Shown here: piece by piece, positions 32,011 to 40,059 of the stretch | Numbering within the stretch: the first letter of the stretch is position 1 | How the letters are laid out: the number at the start of each line of letters is the position of its first letter | NCBI RefSeq assembly: GCF_900108335.1 | Contig: NZ_FNVT01000030.1 | Span: forward strand, 50,178-114,177 | Direction of reading: 5' to 3' | Length of the DNA stretch: 64,000 bases | From: Nonomuraea solani | GTDB lineage: Bacteria; Actinomycetota; Actinomycetes; Streptosporangiales; Streptosporangiaceae | Position numbers and translations under genes: made by a program | Notes under the pieces: model-generated | The model's database searches: none | What the model was told of the DNA's origin: nothing | The model's input: the letters and a program-made list of their open reading frames with translations, nothing else

Positions 32011-32946
32011 TCAAGGACTACGCAATGCCCTCAGATCGTCCTCCACCGGCTCCGGCCCTTCCACGACCCGGGACCGCTGCACGCCGAGCAGGTCCACGCT
32101 GATCGTGACCGTGTCGCCTGGCGCCAGAGGCGCGTGCGCCTCGAACCCCAGCCGCCCCCACAGCTCGGCCAGGCACCCGCCCCCGCATGTCCCGGAACCG
32201 AGCACGTCCCCGGCCCGCACCTCGGTCCCTCGGGACGCGTACGCGATAATCTGCGGATAGGAGAACGCCATGTTGCTCCACCGGTCCCCGCCCACGGTCA
32301 GCCCGTTGACCGCCGCGGTCATGGACAGGTCGAAGGCGTTACCCGCCCGATAAGGCGCCAGCTCGTCGGGCGTGACCAGCACCGGTCCGAGCGTCGTGGC
32401 CGTGTCCTTGCCCTTGACGGGCCCCAGCCGCACCTCCATCTCGGCGAGCTGGATGTCGCGGGCCGACCAGTCGTTCATCAACGTATATCCGGCGATATGC
32501 GCCTCCGCTTCCTCGACGCCCAGATCCCGCCCGCCGCGCCCGATCACCGCGGCGACCTCCAGCTCGAAGTCGAACACCCCGCACCCCGGCGGCACCGGCA
32601 CGTCGTCGTGCGGCCCGATCACGGCATAGGGGTTGGTGAAGTAGAAGGACGGAGCCGCGTACCACTGCTCGGGCACCGCCGCCCCCATCAGCTTGGCCAC
32701 GCCCTCGACGTGCTGCTCGAAGGTCATGAAGTCCCGTACGGTCGGAGGGTCGGGGATGGGGGCGCGCAGGCGTACCGACTCCAGGGGCACGACCTCGGCG
32801 GGATCGCGCAGGGCGGCCTCGCCGGCGGCCGGCAGGTCGCCGAGCAGGTCGACCAGCCGCACCCCTGGCGGCAGGGCGTACACCTCCTCGGCGACGAGCA
32901 CTCCGGCCCGATCGCCCGCGGAGCTGGCGTAGGTGACGAACCTCAT
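32011..32946 (-). CDS. Fumarylacetoacetate hydrolase (FAH) family protein
   Basis: 311 residues from ATG 32946 behind GAGGAGG. The FAH fold signature includes FDFELEVAAVIGRGGRDL (metal-binding acidic residues), HIAGYTLMNDWSARDIQ, KGKDTATTLGP and GDVLGSGTCGGGCL. These enzymes cleave C-C bonds or hydrolyse acylpyruvates during aromatic or amino-acid catabolism in the cytosol. It precedes no obvious pathway; the MBL-fold gene 10 nt upstream on the same strand is probably in the same operon. Confidence 0.9.
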   Translation of the reverse strand: MRFVTYASSAGDRAGVLVAEEVYALPPGVRLVDLLGDLPAAGEAALRDPAEVVPLESVRLRAPIPDPPTVRDFMTFEQHVEGVAKLMGAAVPEQWYAAPSFYFTNPYAVIGPHDDVPVPPGCGVFDFELEVAAVIGRGGRDLGVEEAEAHIAGYTLMNDWSARDIQLAEMEVRLGPVKGKDTATTLGPVLVTPDELAPYRAGNAFDLSMTAAVNGLTVGGDRWSNMAFSYPQIIAYASRGTEVRAGDVLGSGTCGGGCLAELWGRLGFEAHAPLAPGDTVTISVDLLGVQRSRVVEGPEPVEDDLRALRSP

Positions 32947-32956
32947 CGGTACCTCC

Positions 32957-33880
32957 TCACACCGACGTCGGAAAAGGGCCGCGGTTCCAGGTGACCGCAT
33001 CCGTGAAGGCGGCGGCCAGATCCACTTCGGTGCCGGCCGCGTCCGCGTACACGCGGTGCAGGTTGAGAACGAGGCGCTCCGCGTCAGCCCAGCCGTCGAA
33101 GTCCCGCAGGTCGGCGCGCCGGGCCGCGTCGAGCGGGCTCAGCCCTTGCTCGATCCCGGCCCGCCCGGTGTCCAGGACGAAGCGGTAGTAGCGCTCATGG
33201 TCGGCCAAAATGCCCGGCAGGTCGGCTGCAGAGGCCAACGGCCCGTGGCCGGGCACGATGTGGTCGGCGCCGAAGCCCGCCAGCCAGTCCAGCGACCGCA
33301 GCGCGCCCTCGGCCGAGCCCATCAGGATGAGCGGCGTGAGGCCATGGAAGAGCAGGTCACCGGTGAACAGCACGCGCTCCGCCGGCAGCCAGGCCACCAC
33401 GTCGCCCGTCGTGTGCGCGGTGTGGCCGGGATGGAGCAGGTCGATCCGCCGCCCGCCGCTGTAGAGCGTCAGCTCCGTACGGAACACGAGCGACGGCGGC
33501 CGCCGCGTCACCGCGCCCCAGTCGGGCACCGGCGACCAGAACGGCGGGCACCCGTCGATGACGAAGTCCGCGAGCACGCCGGCGCGCACGCTCTCATGGC
33601 CGACGATCACCGCCTGTTCGGGAAGCAGGCTGTTGCCGTAGGTGTGGTCGCCGTGCTGGTGCGTGTTGACCGCCGCCCGGATGGGAGCGTCGCCGGTGGC
33701 CGCGGCGAGGGCCCCCAAGAACCGGCGGGTACGCTCCTCCGTGGCGCAGGTGTCGATGACGACCGTGCCGTCGGCCCCCGTCACCGCCCCCGCGTTGTTG
33801 ACCCACCAGGTGCCGTCGGGTTGCACCCACGCGTGCACCCCGGGCACGATCTCGTACAACGCCGCTGGTTGATTTTCCAT
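32957..33880 (-). CDS. MBL-fold metallohydrolase
   Basis: 307 residues. THQHGDH (HxHxDH) and the later His in DLLHPGHTAHTTGD, Asp in LFTGDLLF and His in IVPGHGP complete a two-zinc metallo-beta-lactamase fold site. Related to SoxH/cyclase-type hydrolases in catabolic gene sets. Cytosolic; the substrate is probably a thioester, lactone or similar (inference). First gene of a likely two-gene operon with the FAH protein. Confidence 0.9.
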   Translation of the reverse strand: MENQPAALYEIVPGVHAWVQPDGTWWVNNAGAVTGADGTVVIDTCATEERTRRFLGALAAATGDAPIRAAVNTHQHGDHTYGNSLLPEQAVIVGHESVRAGVLADFVIDGCPPFWSPVPDWGAVTRRPPSLVFRTELTLYSGGRRIDLLHPGHTAHTTGDVVAWLPAERVLFTGDLLFHGLTPLILMGSAEGALRSLDWLAGFGADHIVPGHGPLASAADLPGILADHERYYRFVLDTGRAGIEQGLSPLDAARRADLRDFDGWADAERLVLNLHRVYADAAGTEVDLAAAFTDAVTWNRGPFPTSV

Positions 33881-33916
33881 GCGTACGACGACACCACGAA
33901 CCGCACGCGGGGATCA

Positions 33917-34702
33917 TCAACGGGAACGGTTACGATCCCCCAGCAGCCGCGCCGCCCGCCGGAACGCCAGCACCCCCGGCCTCCCGTCGGCCACCCGAGT
34001 CGCCACAGCCACAGCCCCAACCGCAGGCACAGGCACAGGCACAGCCCCGGATTCAGCCGCAGGCGCAGCCCCAACCCCAGCCACAGCCACAGCCCCGGAC
34101 CCAATCGCAGCCCCGGCCCCGGCCCAGGCGACAGCCGCCGAACACCCGGCCGACCGTCCCCCAGGCTCCGCCAAGAGCCGCTCCATATCGGCATATGTCG
34201 GCTGCACCGGCACCACGGCCGCCCCGGACGCCATCCGGTCGAACACGAGCCCGTCCACCGGCCCCGCGTACTGCACCACCCCCACGTCCACCCGCCCGGC
34301 CCGCACGGCCTCGTACTGGGAGGTGAGATCGAGCTCCCGGTGTTCGAGCACCAGCTCCGGCACCTGCCGCGCCACGATGCCCACGAGCACGGGCCAGGCC
34401 TGCGCCACCCCGGACCCGAGCACCCCCACCCGGAGAGGCGGCGGCGCGTCCGCCCGGGCCAGCTCCGCCAGCCCGTCGACCACCGCCAGCACCTTGCGCG
34501 CCTCGGCGACCAGCCGCTCCCCGGCGGGGGTCAGCGTGACCCGGCGGCTCGTACGCTCGAACAGCCGCCGCCCCACCTCACGTTCCAGGCGCTGGATGTG
34601 CCGCCCGAACGGCTGGGCCGCGATGAAATGCCGCTGCGCGGCGCGGCCGAAGTGCAACTCCTCCGCGAGCGTGACCGCATAGCGTAAAGACCGGATCTCC
34701 AT
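33917..34702 (-). CDS. LysR-type regulator with a truncated, repeat-filled effector domain
   Basis: 261 residues, shorter than the usual ~300. The N-terminal HTH is intact (EIRSLRYAVTLAEELHFGRA, QPFGRHIQRLEREVGRRLFERTSRRVTLTPAG). The effector domain starts normally (LRVGVLGSGVAQAWPVLVGI ... ELDLTSQYEAVRAGRVDVGVV). From about residue 185 it becomes Ala/Gly/Val/Pro repeats (GSGAVAVAGVGAAPAAESGA, VPVPVPAVGAVAVA). The ligand domain's second lobe is therefore missing or replaced. It may be a DNA-binding remnant or a decaying gene. It lies upstream of the MBL/FAH genes on the same strand. Confidence 0.82.
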   Translation of the reverse strand: MEIRSLRYAVTLAEELHFGRAAQRHFIAAQPFGRHIQRLEREVGRRLFERTSRRVTLTPAGERLVAEARKVLAVVDGLAELARADAPPPLRVGVLGSGVAQAWPVLVGIVARQVPELVLEHRELDLTSQYEAVRAGRVDVGVVQYAGPVDGLVFDRMASGAAVVPVQPTYADMERLLAEPGGRSAGCSAAVAWAGAGAAIGSGAVAVAGVGAAPAAESGAVPVPVPAVGAVAVATRVADGRPGVLAFRRAARLLGDRNRSR

Positions 34703-34784
34703 CGGCGAACCTCCCCCGAGGCCGGCGACCTGCCGTCCCAGGCCACCGTCGGTGTCTGTCGCCGACCTATTCGTCCGAGATCCG

Positions 34785-34876
34785 CCGCCGTATGCCGATC
34801 ACACGAACCGCCATATGCCAATCAAGCGAGCCGCCGTACATCGTTCACACGAACCACCGTACGTCGATCACACGGC
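34785..34876. repeat. Four 23-bp tandem repeats upstream of the LysR gene
   Basis: Units at 34785, 34808, 34831 and 34854, each 23 bp, sharing CCGCCGTA at the start and ATCACACGAA-like ends. Spacing of about two helical turns places like bases on nearly the same DNA face. They lie 83-174 bp before the LysR start codon. Confidence 0.85.
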
Positions 34877-34908
34877 AGACGTACGGCCCCCGAGCCGCAC
34901 GACCTGTC

Positions 34909-35538
34909 CTAAACCTCGGCATCGGGCCGATCGTCGCTGTTCACCGGCTCCGGCAGGGTGCCGGCGTTGTGCTCCAGCAACCGCCACCCCCGTCGCCCCT
35001 CCTGCAACACCGACCACGAGCAGTTGCCGAGCCCCCCGATCGCGGGCCACAACTCCTCGGGCAACCCGAGCAGCTCGCAGATCCCGAGCCGCAGCGCGGC
35101 ACCGTGCGAGGCGACGACCAGCAACCCGTCGTCGTCGATCCGGGACGCCCAGCGGCGCATGGCACCCGCGACCCTGGCGGCCACGTCGGGGACGGGCTCT
35201 CCGTCCGGCGCCTCCCAGGCGGCGTACTCCTCGGGCCACTGCGCGGCGATCTCGTCGCGCGTGAGCCCTTCCCACTGCCCGCCGCCACGCTCGCGGAAGT
35301 CCTTGTCGACCGCCACGTCGAGCCCGACGATGCGCCCAAGGGCGAGCGCGGTGTCGTTGGCCCGCTGCAGATCGGAGGAGACGATCAGCGTCGGCCGCAG
35401 CGAGGCCAGCAGCGACGCGGCCCTGGCGGCCTGCGCGACGCCGGTCTCGTCAAGGGGGATGTCGGAATGCCCTTGGAAGCGCTGCTCGACGTTCCAAAGC
35501 GTCTGCCCGTGCCGCAGACAAACGATGCGCTTACTCAA
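34909..35538 (-). CDS. gpgP: Histidine phosphatase, probable glucosyl-3-phosphoglycerate phosphatase
   Basis: 209 residues from TTG 35538, which overlaps the rsfS stop (TTGA). LRHGQTLWNVEQRFQGHSD is the phosphohistidine RHG motif; FRERGGGQWEG, and VVASHGAALR with the second catalytic His, follow. Position directly after nadD-rsfS matches mycobacterial Rv2419c, characterised as GpgP, which makes glucosylglycerate for methylglucose lipopolysaccharides. The functional name rests on that synteny. Cytosolic. Confidence 0.85.
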   Translation of the reverse strand: MSKRIVCLRHGQTLWNVEQRFQGHSDIPLDETGVAQAARAASLLASLRPTLIVSSDLQRANDTALALGRIVGLDVAVDKDFRERGGGQWEGLTRDEIAAQWPEEYAAWEAPDGEPVPDVAARVAGAMRRWASRIDDDGLLVVASHGAALRLGICELLGLPEELWPAIGGLGNCSWSVLQEGRRGWRLLEHNAGTLPEPVNSDDRPDAEV

Positions 35539-35930
35539 GTGCGCGCCCGCTGCAGGTTGGCCTGCATGACGCTCTCCGGCAGCGCGATGGCCGGGCAGTC
35601 CTTCCACAGGCGCTCGAGCGCGTAGAACGTACGGTCTTCCTCGTGCTGCACGTGCACGACGATGTCGAGGTAGTCGAGCAGCACCCAGCGGCCCTCGCGC
35701 TCGCCCTCACGGCGCACGGGCTTGGCGTCGGCCTCGATCCGCAGCCGATCTTCGATCTCGTCGACGATGGCACGGACCTGGCGGTCGTTGGTGGCGGAGC
35801 AGAGCAGGAAGGCGTCGGTGATGACGAGCTGTTCGCTCACGTCGTAGGCGAGGATGTCATCGGCCAGCTTGTCGGCCGCGGCCTCCGCGGCGATGCGCAC
35901 GAGCTGGACGGCTCTGTCAGATGCGGTCAC
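35535..35930 (-). CDS. rsfS: Ribosome silencing factor RsfS
   Basis: 131 residues from GTG 35930 (AGGAGG upstream, rather distant). Family signatures: DKLADDILAYDVSEQLVITDAF, EGEREGRWVLLDYLDIVVHV and FYALERLWKD. It binds L14 (uL14) and blocks 30S-50S joining under starvation. It overlaps the phosphatase gene by 4 nt and follows nadD with a ~90-nt gap. Confidence 0.96.
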   Translation of the reverse strand: MTASDRAVQLVRIAAEAAADKLADDILAYDVSEQLVITDAFLLCSATNDRQVRAIVDEIEDRLRIEADAKPVRREGEREGRWVLLDYLDIVVHVQHEEDRTFYALERLWKDCPAIALPESVMQANLQRART

Positions 35931-36020
35931 GATGCGGGTCTGTCCTCCTGTGTCGGCAGCATGCCTATATGTTGAGGGTACCCTTCCAGGCCGAAACCCC
36001 TCACCTACGGCACGAGTACC

Positions 36021-36611
36021 TTAGTCGGCGACCTGATAGAGCCCCCGCTTGTTGATGTACTGCACGATGCCGTCGGGCACCAAATACCAAATCGGCTCCC
36101 CCTCCGCCACCCGCTGACGGCACTCCGACGACGAGATGGCGAGTGCGGGAATTTCCAGCAATGTCACCTTTCCGGCCGGCAGCCCGGGATCGTGCAACGT
36201 GTGCCCAGGGCGCGTACAACCGACGAAATGGGCCAGCTCGAACAGCTCGTCGGCGTCCTGCCAGCCCAGAATGGCGCCCAGCGCGTCCGCGCCGGTGATG
36301 AAGTACAGGTCGGTCCCGGGACCGTAGATATCGGCCACGTCCCGCAATGTGTCGATGGTGAACGTCGGCCCCGGCCGATCCACGTCCACCCTGCTCACGG
36401 AGAAGCGGGGATTGGACGCGGTCGCGATGACCGTCATCAGATAGCGGTCCTCGGGCGCCGACACCAGGCGCTCCGACTTCTGGTACGGCCGTCCGGTCGG
36501 TACGAAGACGACCTCGTCCAGCTGGAAGTGGTGGGCCACTTCGCTGGCCGCGACAAGGTGACCGTGGTGAATGGGGTCGAACGTCCCACCCATCACACCT
36601 ACTCGCCGCAT
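36021..36611 (-). CDS. nadD: Nicotinate-nucleotide adenylyltransferase
   Basis: 196 residues from ATG 36611 (CAGGGG just upstream); an ATG eight codons earlier (36635) is also possible. GGTFDPIHHGHL (HxGH) and ISSSECRQR (variant ISSTxxR) are the adenylyltransferase motifs. It makes deamido-NAD from nicotinate mononucleotide and ATP. First gene of nadD-rsfS-gpgP. Confidence 0.96.
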   Translation of the reverse strand: MRRVGVMGGTFDPIHHGHLVAASEVAHHFQLDEVVFVPTGRPYQKSERLVSAPEDRYLMTVIATASNPRFSVSRVDVDRPGPTFTIDTLRDVADIYGPGTDLYFITGADALGAILGWQDADELFELAHFVGCTRPGHTLHDPGLPAGKVTLLEIPALAISSSECRQRVAEGEPIWYLVPDGIVQYINKRGLYQVAD

Positions 36612-36734
36612 CCCCTGCACACCAGGCGCGTTCATCATGAAACGGACCTTACGCGGACGCTTCGCCTCAACATGATGGCACCCCCCTTGGTGATGTCCGC
36701 GCATCACTTCCGTTGCGGACGTAGCATGCCGGGC

Positions 36735-37757
36735 ATGACGACCACCCCGGACCGCAACCGCGTCCAACTGCCCGGCATCTCGTCCCGAGCCTACGAACAC
36801 CCCGCAGACCGGTCCGCCCTGGTCGCTCTGCGTAAGTTGAGTGGGTTCGACACGGTTCTCAAGCAGATGTCTGGTCTCGTCAGCGAGCGCCGCCTCCGCC
36901 TCATGTACCTGGCCTCGGCAGTACGCGTCAGCGAGACCCAGTTCCGCTCCCTGTACGACATGGGGCGAGACGCCGCCTACATCCTCGACCTGCACCGGAT
37001 CCCCGAGATCTACGTCCAGCAGGACCCGCGGGTCCAGGCCAAGGCCATCGGCTTCGACGACCCGTTCATCGTCGTGACCACCGGCCTGCTCAACCTCATG
37101 GACGAGGAGGAGCAGCGCTTCGTCATCGGCCACGAGACCTCGCACATCCTGTCGGGGCACGCGGTCTACCGGACGATGCTCGACATCCTCACCACCCTCG
37201 CCGCCCGCGTCGCGTGGATCCCGCTGGGCTACATCGGCCTGCGCGCGATCGTCGCGGGCCTGGAGGAGTGGTACCGCAAGTCCGAACTGTCCTCCGACCG
37301 AGGCGGCCTGCTCACCGGGCAGAACCCCGACTCGGCCAAGCGCGCGCTCATGAAGCTCGCCGGCGGCGACTACACCCACGAGATGAACATCGAGGCGTTC
37401 CTGGAGCAGTACCAGGAATACGACACCGCGGGCGACCTGCGCGACGGCTTCCTCAAGGTGCTCAACCTGCTCGGCACCACCCACCCGTTCGCGGTGGTGC
37501 GCGTGGCGGAGCTCGACAAGTGGCAGCGCAGCGGCGAGTACGACCGCATCCTGGGCGGCGACTACCCCCGCAGGGAGGACGACCCCAACGCGAGAGTGAC
37601 CGACGAGATCAAGGCGGCGGCCGAGTCCTACCGCGCGTCCTGGTCGCAGTCGCAGGACCCGTTCATCGGGGTGCTGCGCGACGTGGCCGAGGGCGCGGTC
37701 AACGCGGGCGAGCGCATCTTCAACCGCTTCTCTCGCCGCGACGGCGGCCAGAGCTGA
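36735..37757 (+). CDS. M48 family zinc metallopeptidase
   Basis: 340 residues. His133-Glu-Thr-Ser-His137 (GHETSHILSGH) is the HExxH zinc site, and SELSSDRGG supplies the downstream acidic ligand in place of the usual ExxxD. A hydrophobic segment (LTTLAARVAWIPLGYIGLRAIVAGL) follows the site as in HtpX/Oma1-like M48 proteins. Probably a membrane-associated quality-control protease. Start ATG 36735; TAGCAT seven bases upstream could be a -10 box for a leaderless message. Divergent from nadD. Confidence 0.88.
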   Translation: MTTTPDRNRVQLPGISSRAYEHPADRSALVALRKLSGFDTVLKQMSGLVSERRLRLMYLASAVRVSETQFRSLYDMGRDAAYILDLHRIPEIYVQQDPRVQAKAIGFDDPFIVVTTGLLNLMDEEEQRFVIGHETSHILSGHAVYRTMLDILTTLAARVAWIPLGYIGLRAIVAGLEEWYRKSELSSDRGGLLTGQNPDSAKRALMKLAGGDYTHEMNIEAFLEQYQEYDTAGDLRDGFLKVLNLLGTTHPFAVVRVAELDKWQRSGEYDRILGGDYPRREDDPNARVTDEIKAAAESYRASWSQSQDPFIGVLRDVAEGAVNAGERIFNRFSRRDGGQS

Positions 37758-37771
37758 TCGAAGCGCCATCC

Positions 37772-37892
37772 GCGGCCGATCCGCACGATCAGCCGCAGTG
37801 GCCCCGCCGCCGGCTGAGCGGCCGGGGCCGCAAGGGCTCCTCCGCCATCCGAAGTGCGGCCGATCCGCTTGATCAGCCGCAGTGGCCCGCCG
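37772..37892. repeat. Duplicated hairpin between convergent M48 and kinase genes
   Basis: Copies at 37772-37809 and 37856-37892 are nearly identical (two substitutions, one indel). Each folds as GCGGCcGATC / GATCaGCCGC with a 5-nt loop. They lie past both stop codons and probably serve as terminators. Confidence 0.7.
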
Positions 37893-37908
37893 TCCGGACA
37901 GCGGCGGG

Positions 37909-39750
37909 TCAGAGCAGGAGGGCAATGGCGCGCACGGCGGCCGCGCACAGGGCGACGAATCCGCCCAGCACGGCCAGTGCGCGCAGCCCTTCCCTCCGCA
38001 GGTCGGGCAGCCGATGCCCGATCCGCTCGATCTCACGCCCGGTGATGCCACCGCACAGCATCCCGAACACCACGCCCGCCACCGTCACAGGCGCGGGCTG
38101 CATCCACCAGTCGGTCGCGATCTGACCGCCGCCGGTAGCCCAGAGCGCACCGCCCGACGCCACCGCGACGGGCACGCCCGGCCACACGACGGCGGTCGCC
38201 GCGGCTCCGGTCAGCGCGAGCGGGAACGACAGCACGCGCAGCGCCACCCGTGTGCGCCGTGAGCTGCGCTTCCTGACCATCCAGTGGCCCATCCACAACG
38301 TCCTGGTCAGCACCACGAACGCGGTGGTGATCGCGATCGAGGCGATCGGCCAGATCACCGAGGCGACCACGCACGGCACCGCCAGCACCGCGAGCAGCAG
38401 CAGCGCGCCGTTGCCCGCGGGCAGCGTGGTGGCCGACTCGCCGCGCAGCCCGGCCCTGCGCCGGTCCTGCGACCTGGCCACCGTGGTCCTGCTCCGGACG
38501 GCCGCCGCCGCCCGCTGCCGCGGCGCCGTGACCTTTCCTTCTCCGGTACGGCTCCGCGGCGCCGGCACCTTGCCCTCCGCGCGACTACGCGCCGGCGCCC
38601 CTTCAGAAGCACGACCCCGCGCGGGTGTGCTTTCCGAGGCGCGGCCCCTCGCGGGTGTCCCTTCGGAAGCACGACCACGGGCCGCCGCGCCATCCGCACT
38701 CGCACGGCCGCGCGCACCGGTCCCGTCCGCCCCGGCCCGGCCCCGCGTGGTCTTCCCGTCGGAAGCGGCCCGGCTCCCGGTACGCCCGCGCGGCGCCGGC
38801 ACCTTCCCCTCCGCCGGCACGGCGTTGGGCCTGCTGCGCGCGGACTTGGCCTCCCCGCGAGCCGCCTCCTCAGTCGTCCTGCTCCGCACGGCGGTCGTGC
38901 CCTTGCCGGCCTCCTCGGCCGCGCCGTCACCACCCGGCGTCTCCGGTTCGGTGGCGTTCGTGGCCTTGGCCAGCCGGGACAGCCGATCGGCCAGCAACGC
39001 CGCCGTGGGCCGCTTGCCGGGCTCCCTGTTGAGCGCCGCGCGGACGAGGGGCAGAAGTTCGACGGGCACGCCCTTGAGGTCGGCCTGCCCGTTGAGCACG
39101 GCGTACATCTGCGCCTCGGCCGTCCCGCGCCCGAACGTCGGCCGTCCCGTCGCCGCGAAAGCCACCGTCGCCGCCCATGCGTGCACGTCGGCGGGTGAGT
39201 CGACGTTCTCGTCGGCGAAGATCTCCGGCGCCGTGTAGCCGGGCGTGCCGAGGAACGTGCCGGTCATGGTGAGCCGCGTCGCGTCGAGCACCTGGGCGAT
39301 GCCGAAGTCGATCAGCACCGGGCCTTCGGTGCCCATGATGATGTTGCCCGGCTTCAGGTCGCGGTGCACGACCCCCGCCGCGTGGATGATCGCGAGGGCG
39401 GCGGCGATGCCCTGGGCCATGTCCACGAGCTGGGACACGTCGAGCGGGCCGTCCTGGCGGACGCGGTCGAGCAGCGTGGCACCCTCGATGTGCTCCATCA
39501 CCAGGTAGGGGCGGGCGCAGTTGAGGTCGGCGTCGAGCACCTTGGCGACGTAGGGGCTCTCGACCCTGCGCAGCGCGCGAACCTCGCGCTCCAGCCGGAC
39601 CCGCATCATCTCGTCTTCGGCGAGGTCGTGCAGGACCTTGAGCGCGACATGCTCGCTGCGACGGGTGGTGGCGAGGTAGACCTCTCCCATGCCGCCCCGG
39701 CCGAGCCGCTCGACCAGGGTGTACGGCCCGACCTTGCCGAGCTTGCTCAC
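37909..39750 (-). CDS. Membrane-bound Ser/Thr protein kinase (PknB-type) with repeat linker
   Basis: 613 residues. Kinase domain ~1-265: GRGGMGEVY loop, Lys38, His129-Arg-Asp131 (HRDLKPGN), Asp148-Phe-Gly150. A ~190-residue Arg/Ala/Gly linker follows with decapeptide repeats (ARGRASEGTP and variants). Then come 4-5 membrane helices (GALLLLAVLAVPCVVASVIW to ALAVLGGFVALCAAAVRAI). No PASTA or other extracellular sensor is present, so the membrane bundle itself may sense or anchor. Targets unknown. Convergent with the M48 gene. Confidence 0.92.
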   Translation of the reverse strand: MSKLGKVGPYTLVERLGRGGMGEVYLATTRRSEHVALKVLHDLAEDEMMRVRLEREVRALRRVESPYVAKVLDADLNCARPYLVMEHIEGATLLDRVRQDGPLDVSQLVDMAQGIAAALAIIHAAGVVHRDLKPGNIIMGTEGPVLIDFGIAQVLDATRLTMTGTFLGTPGYTAPEIFADENVDSPADVHAWAATVAFAATGRPTFGRGTAEAQMYAVLNGQADLKGVPVELLPLVRAALNREPGKRPTAALLADRLSRLAKATNATEPETPGGDGAAEEAGKGTTAVRSRTTEEAARGEAKSARSRPNAVPAEGKVPAPRGRTGSRAASDGKTTRGRAGADGTGARGRASADGAAARGRASEGTPARGRASESTPARGRASEGAPARSRAEGKVPAPRSRTGEGKVTAPRQRAAAAVRSRTTVARSQDRRRAGLRGESATTLPAGNGALLLLAVLAVPCVVASVIWPIASIAITTAFVVLTRTLWMGHWMVRKRSSRRTRVALRVLSFPLALTGAAATAVVWPGVPVAVASGGALWATGGGQIATDWWMQPAPVTVAGVVFGMLCGGITGREIERIGHRLPDLRREGLRALAVLGGFVALCAAAVRAIALLL

Positions 39751-39832
39751 CGTCCCTCCCCGCCCGGCGCGCCCATAAGGGACACAAATCTAGCGCCGGG
39801 AAGCGGATCGCCGCTTGAGGCACGCCGAAGGT

Positions 39833-40009
39833 TTATCGGCGTGTGTGATCGGACAGCATGGCGTCGAGCCCTGCCGTGGGCTCGTCGGACAGCTGTCTGC
39901 GGCCTTTCCTGCGCCAGTTGACGTGGCCCCGGCTCTCCAGCCAGAGCAGCAGCCGATCGGCACCGAACAGCACCGCGGCCGAGAAGACGAGGGCGACGAC
40001 GATTTCCAT
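39833..40009 (-). CDS. 58-residue membrane protein (DUF6191-like)
   Basis: A small gene from ATG 40009 with GGGAGA 6 nt upstream: MEIVVALVFSAAVLFGADRL, then LLWLESRGHVNWRRKGRRQL, and an acidic/basic end ending SDHTRR. One N-terminal helix plus a basic tail resembles the DUF6191 group of actinomycete proteins (tentative). It lies between proA and the kinase gene on the same strand. Function unknown. Confidence 0.7.
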   Translation of the reverse strand: MEIVVALVFSAAVLFGADRLLLWLESRGHVNWRRKGRRQLSDEPTAGLDAMLSDHTRR

Positions 40010-40059
40010 GTCTCCCAGTCAAACCACGGCCCGCGGTGCGGGTCAGGCCGACACGCCGA

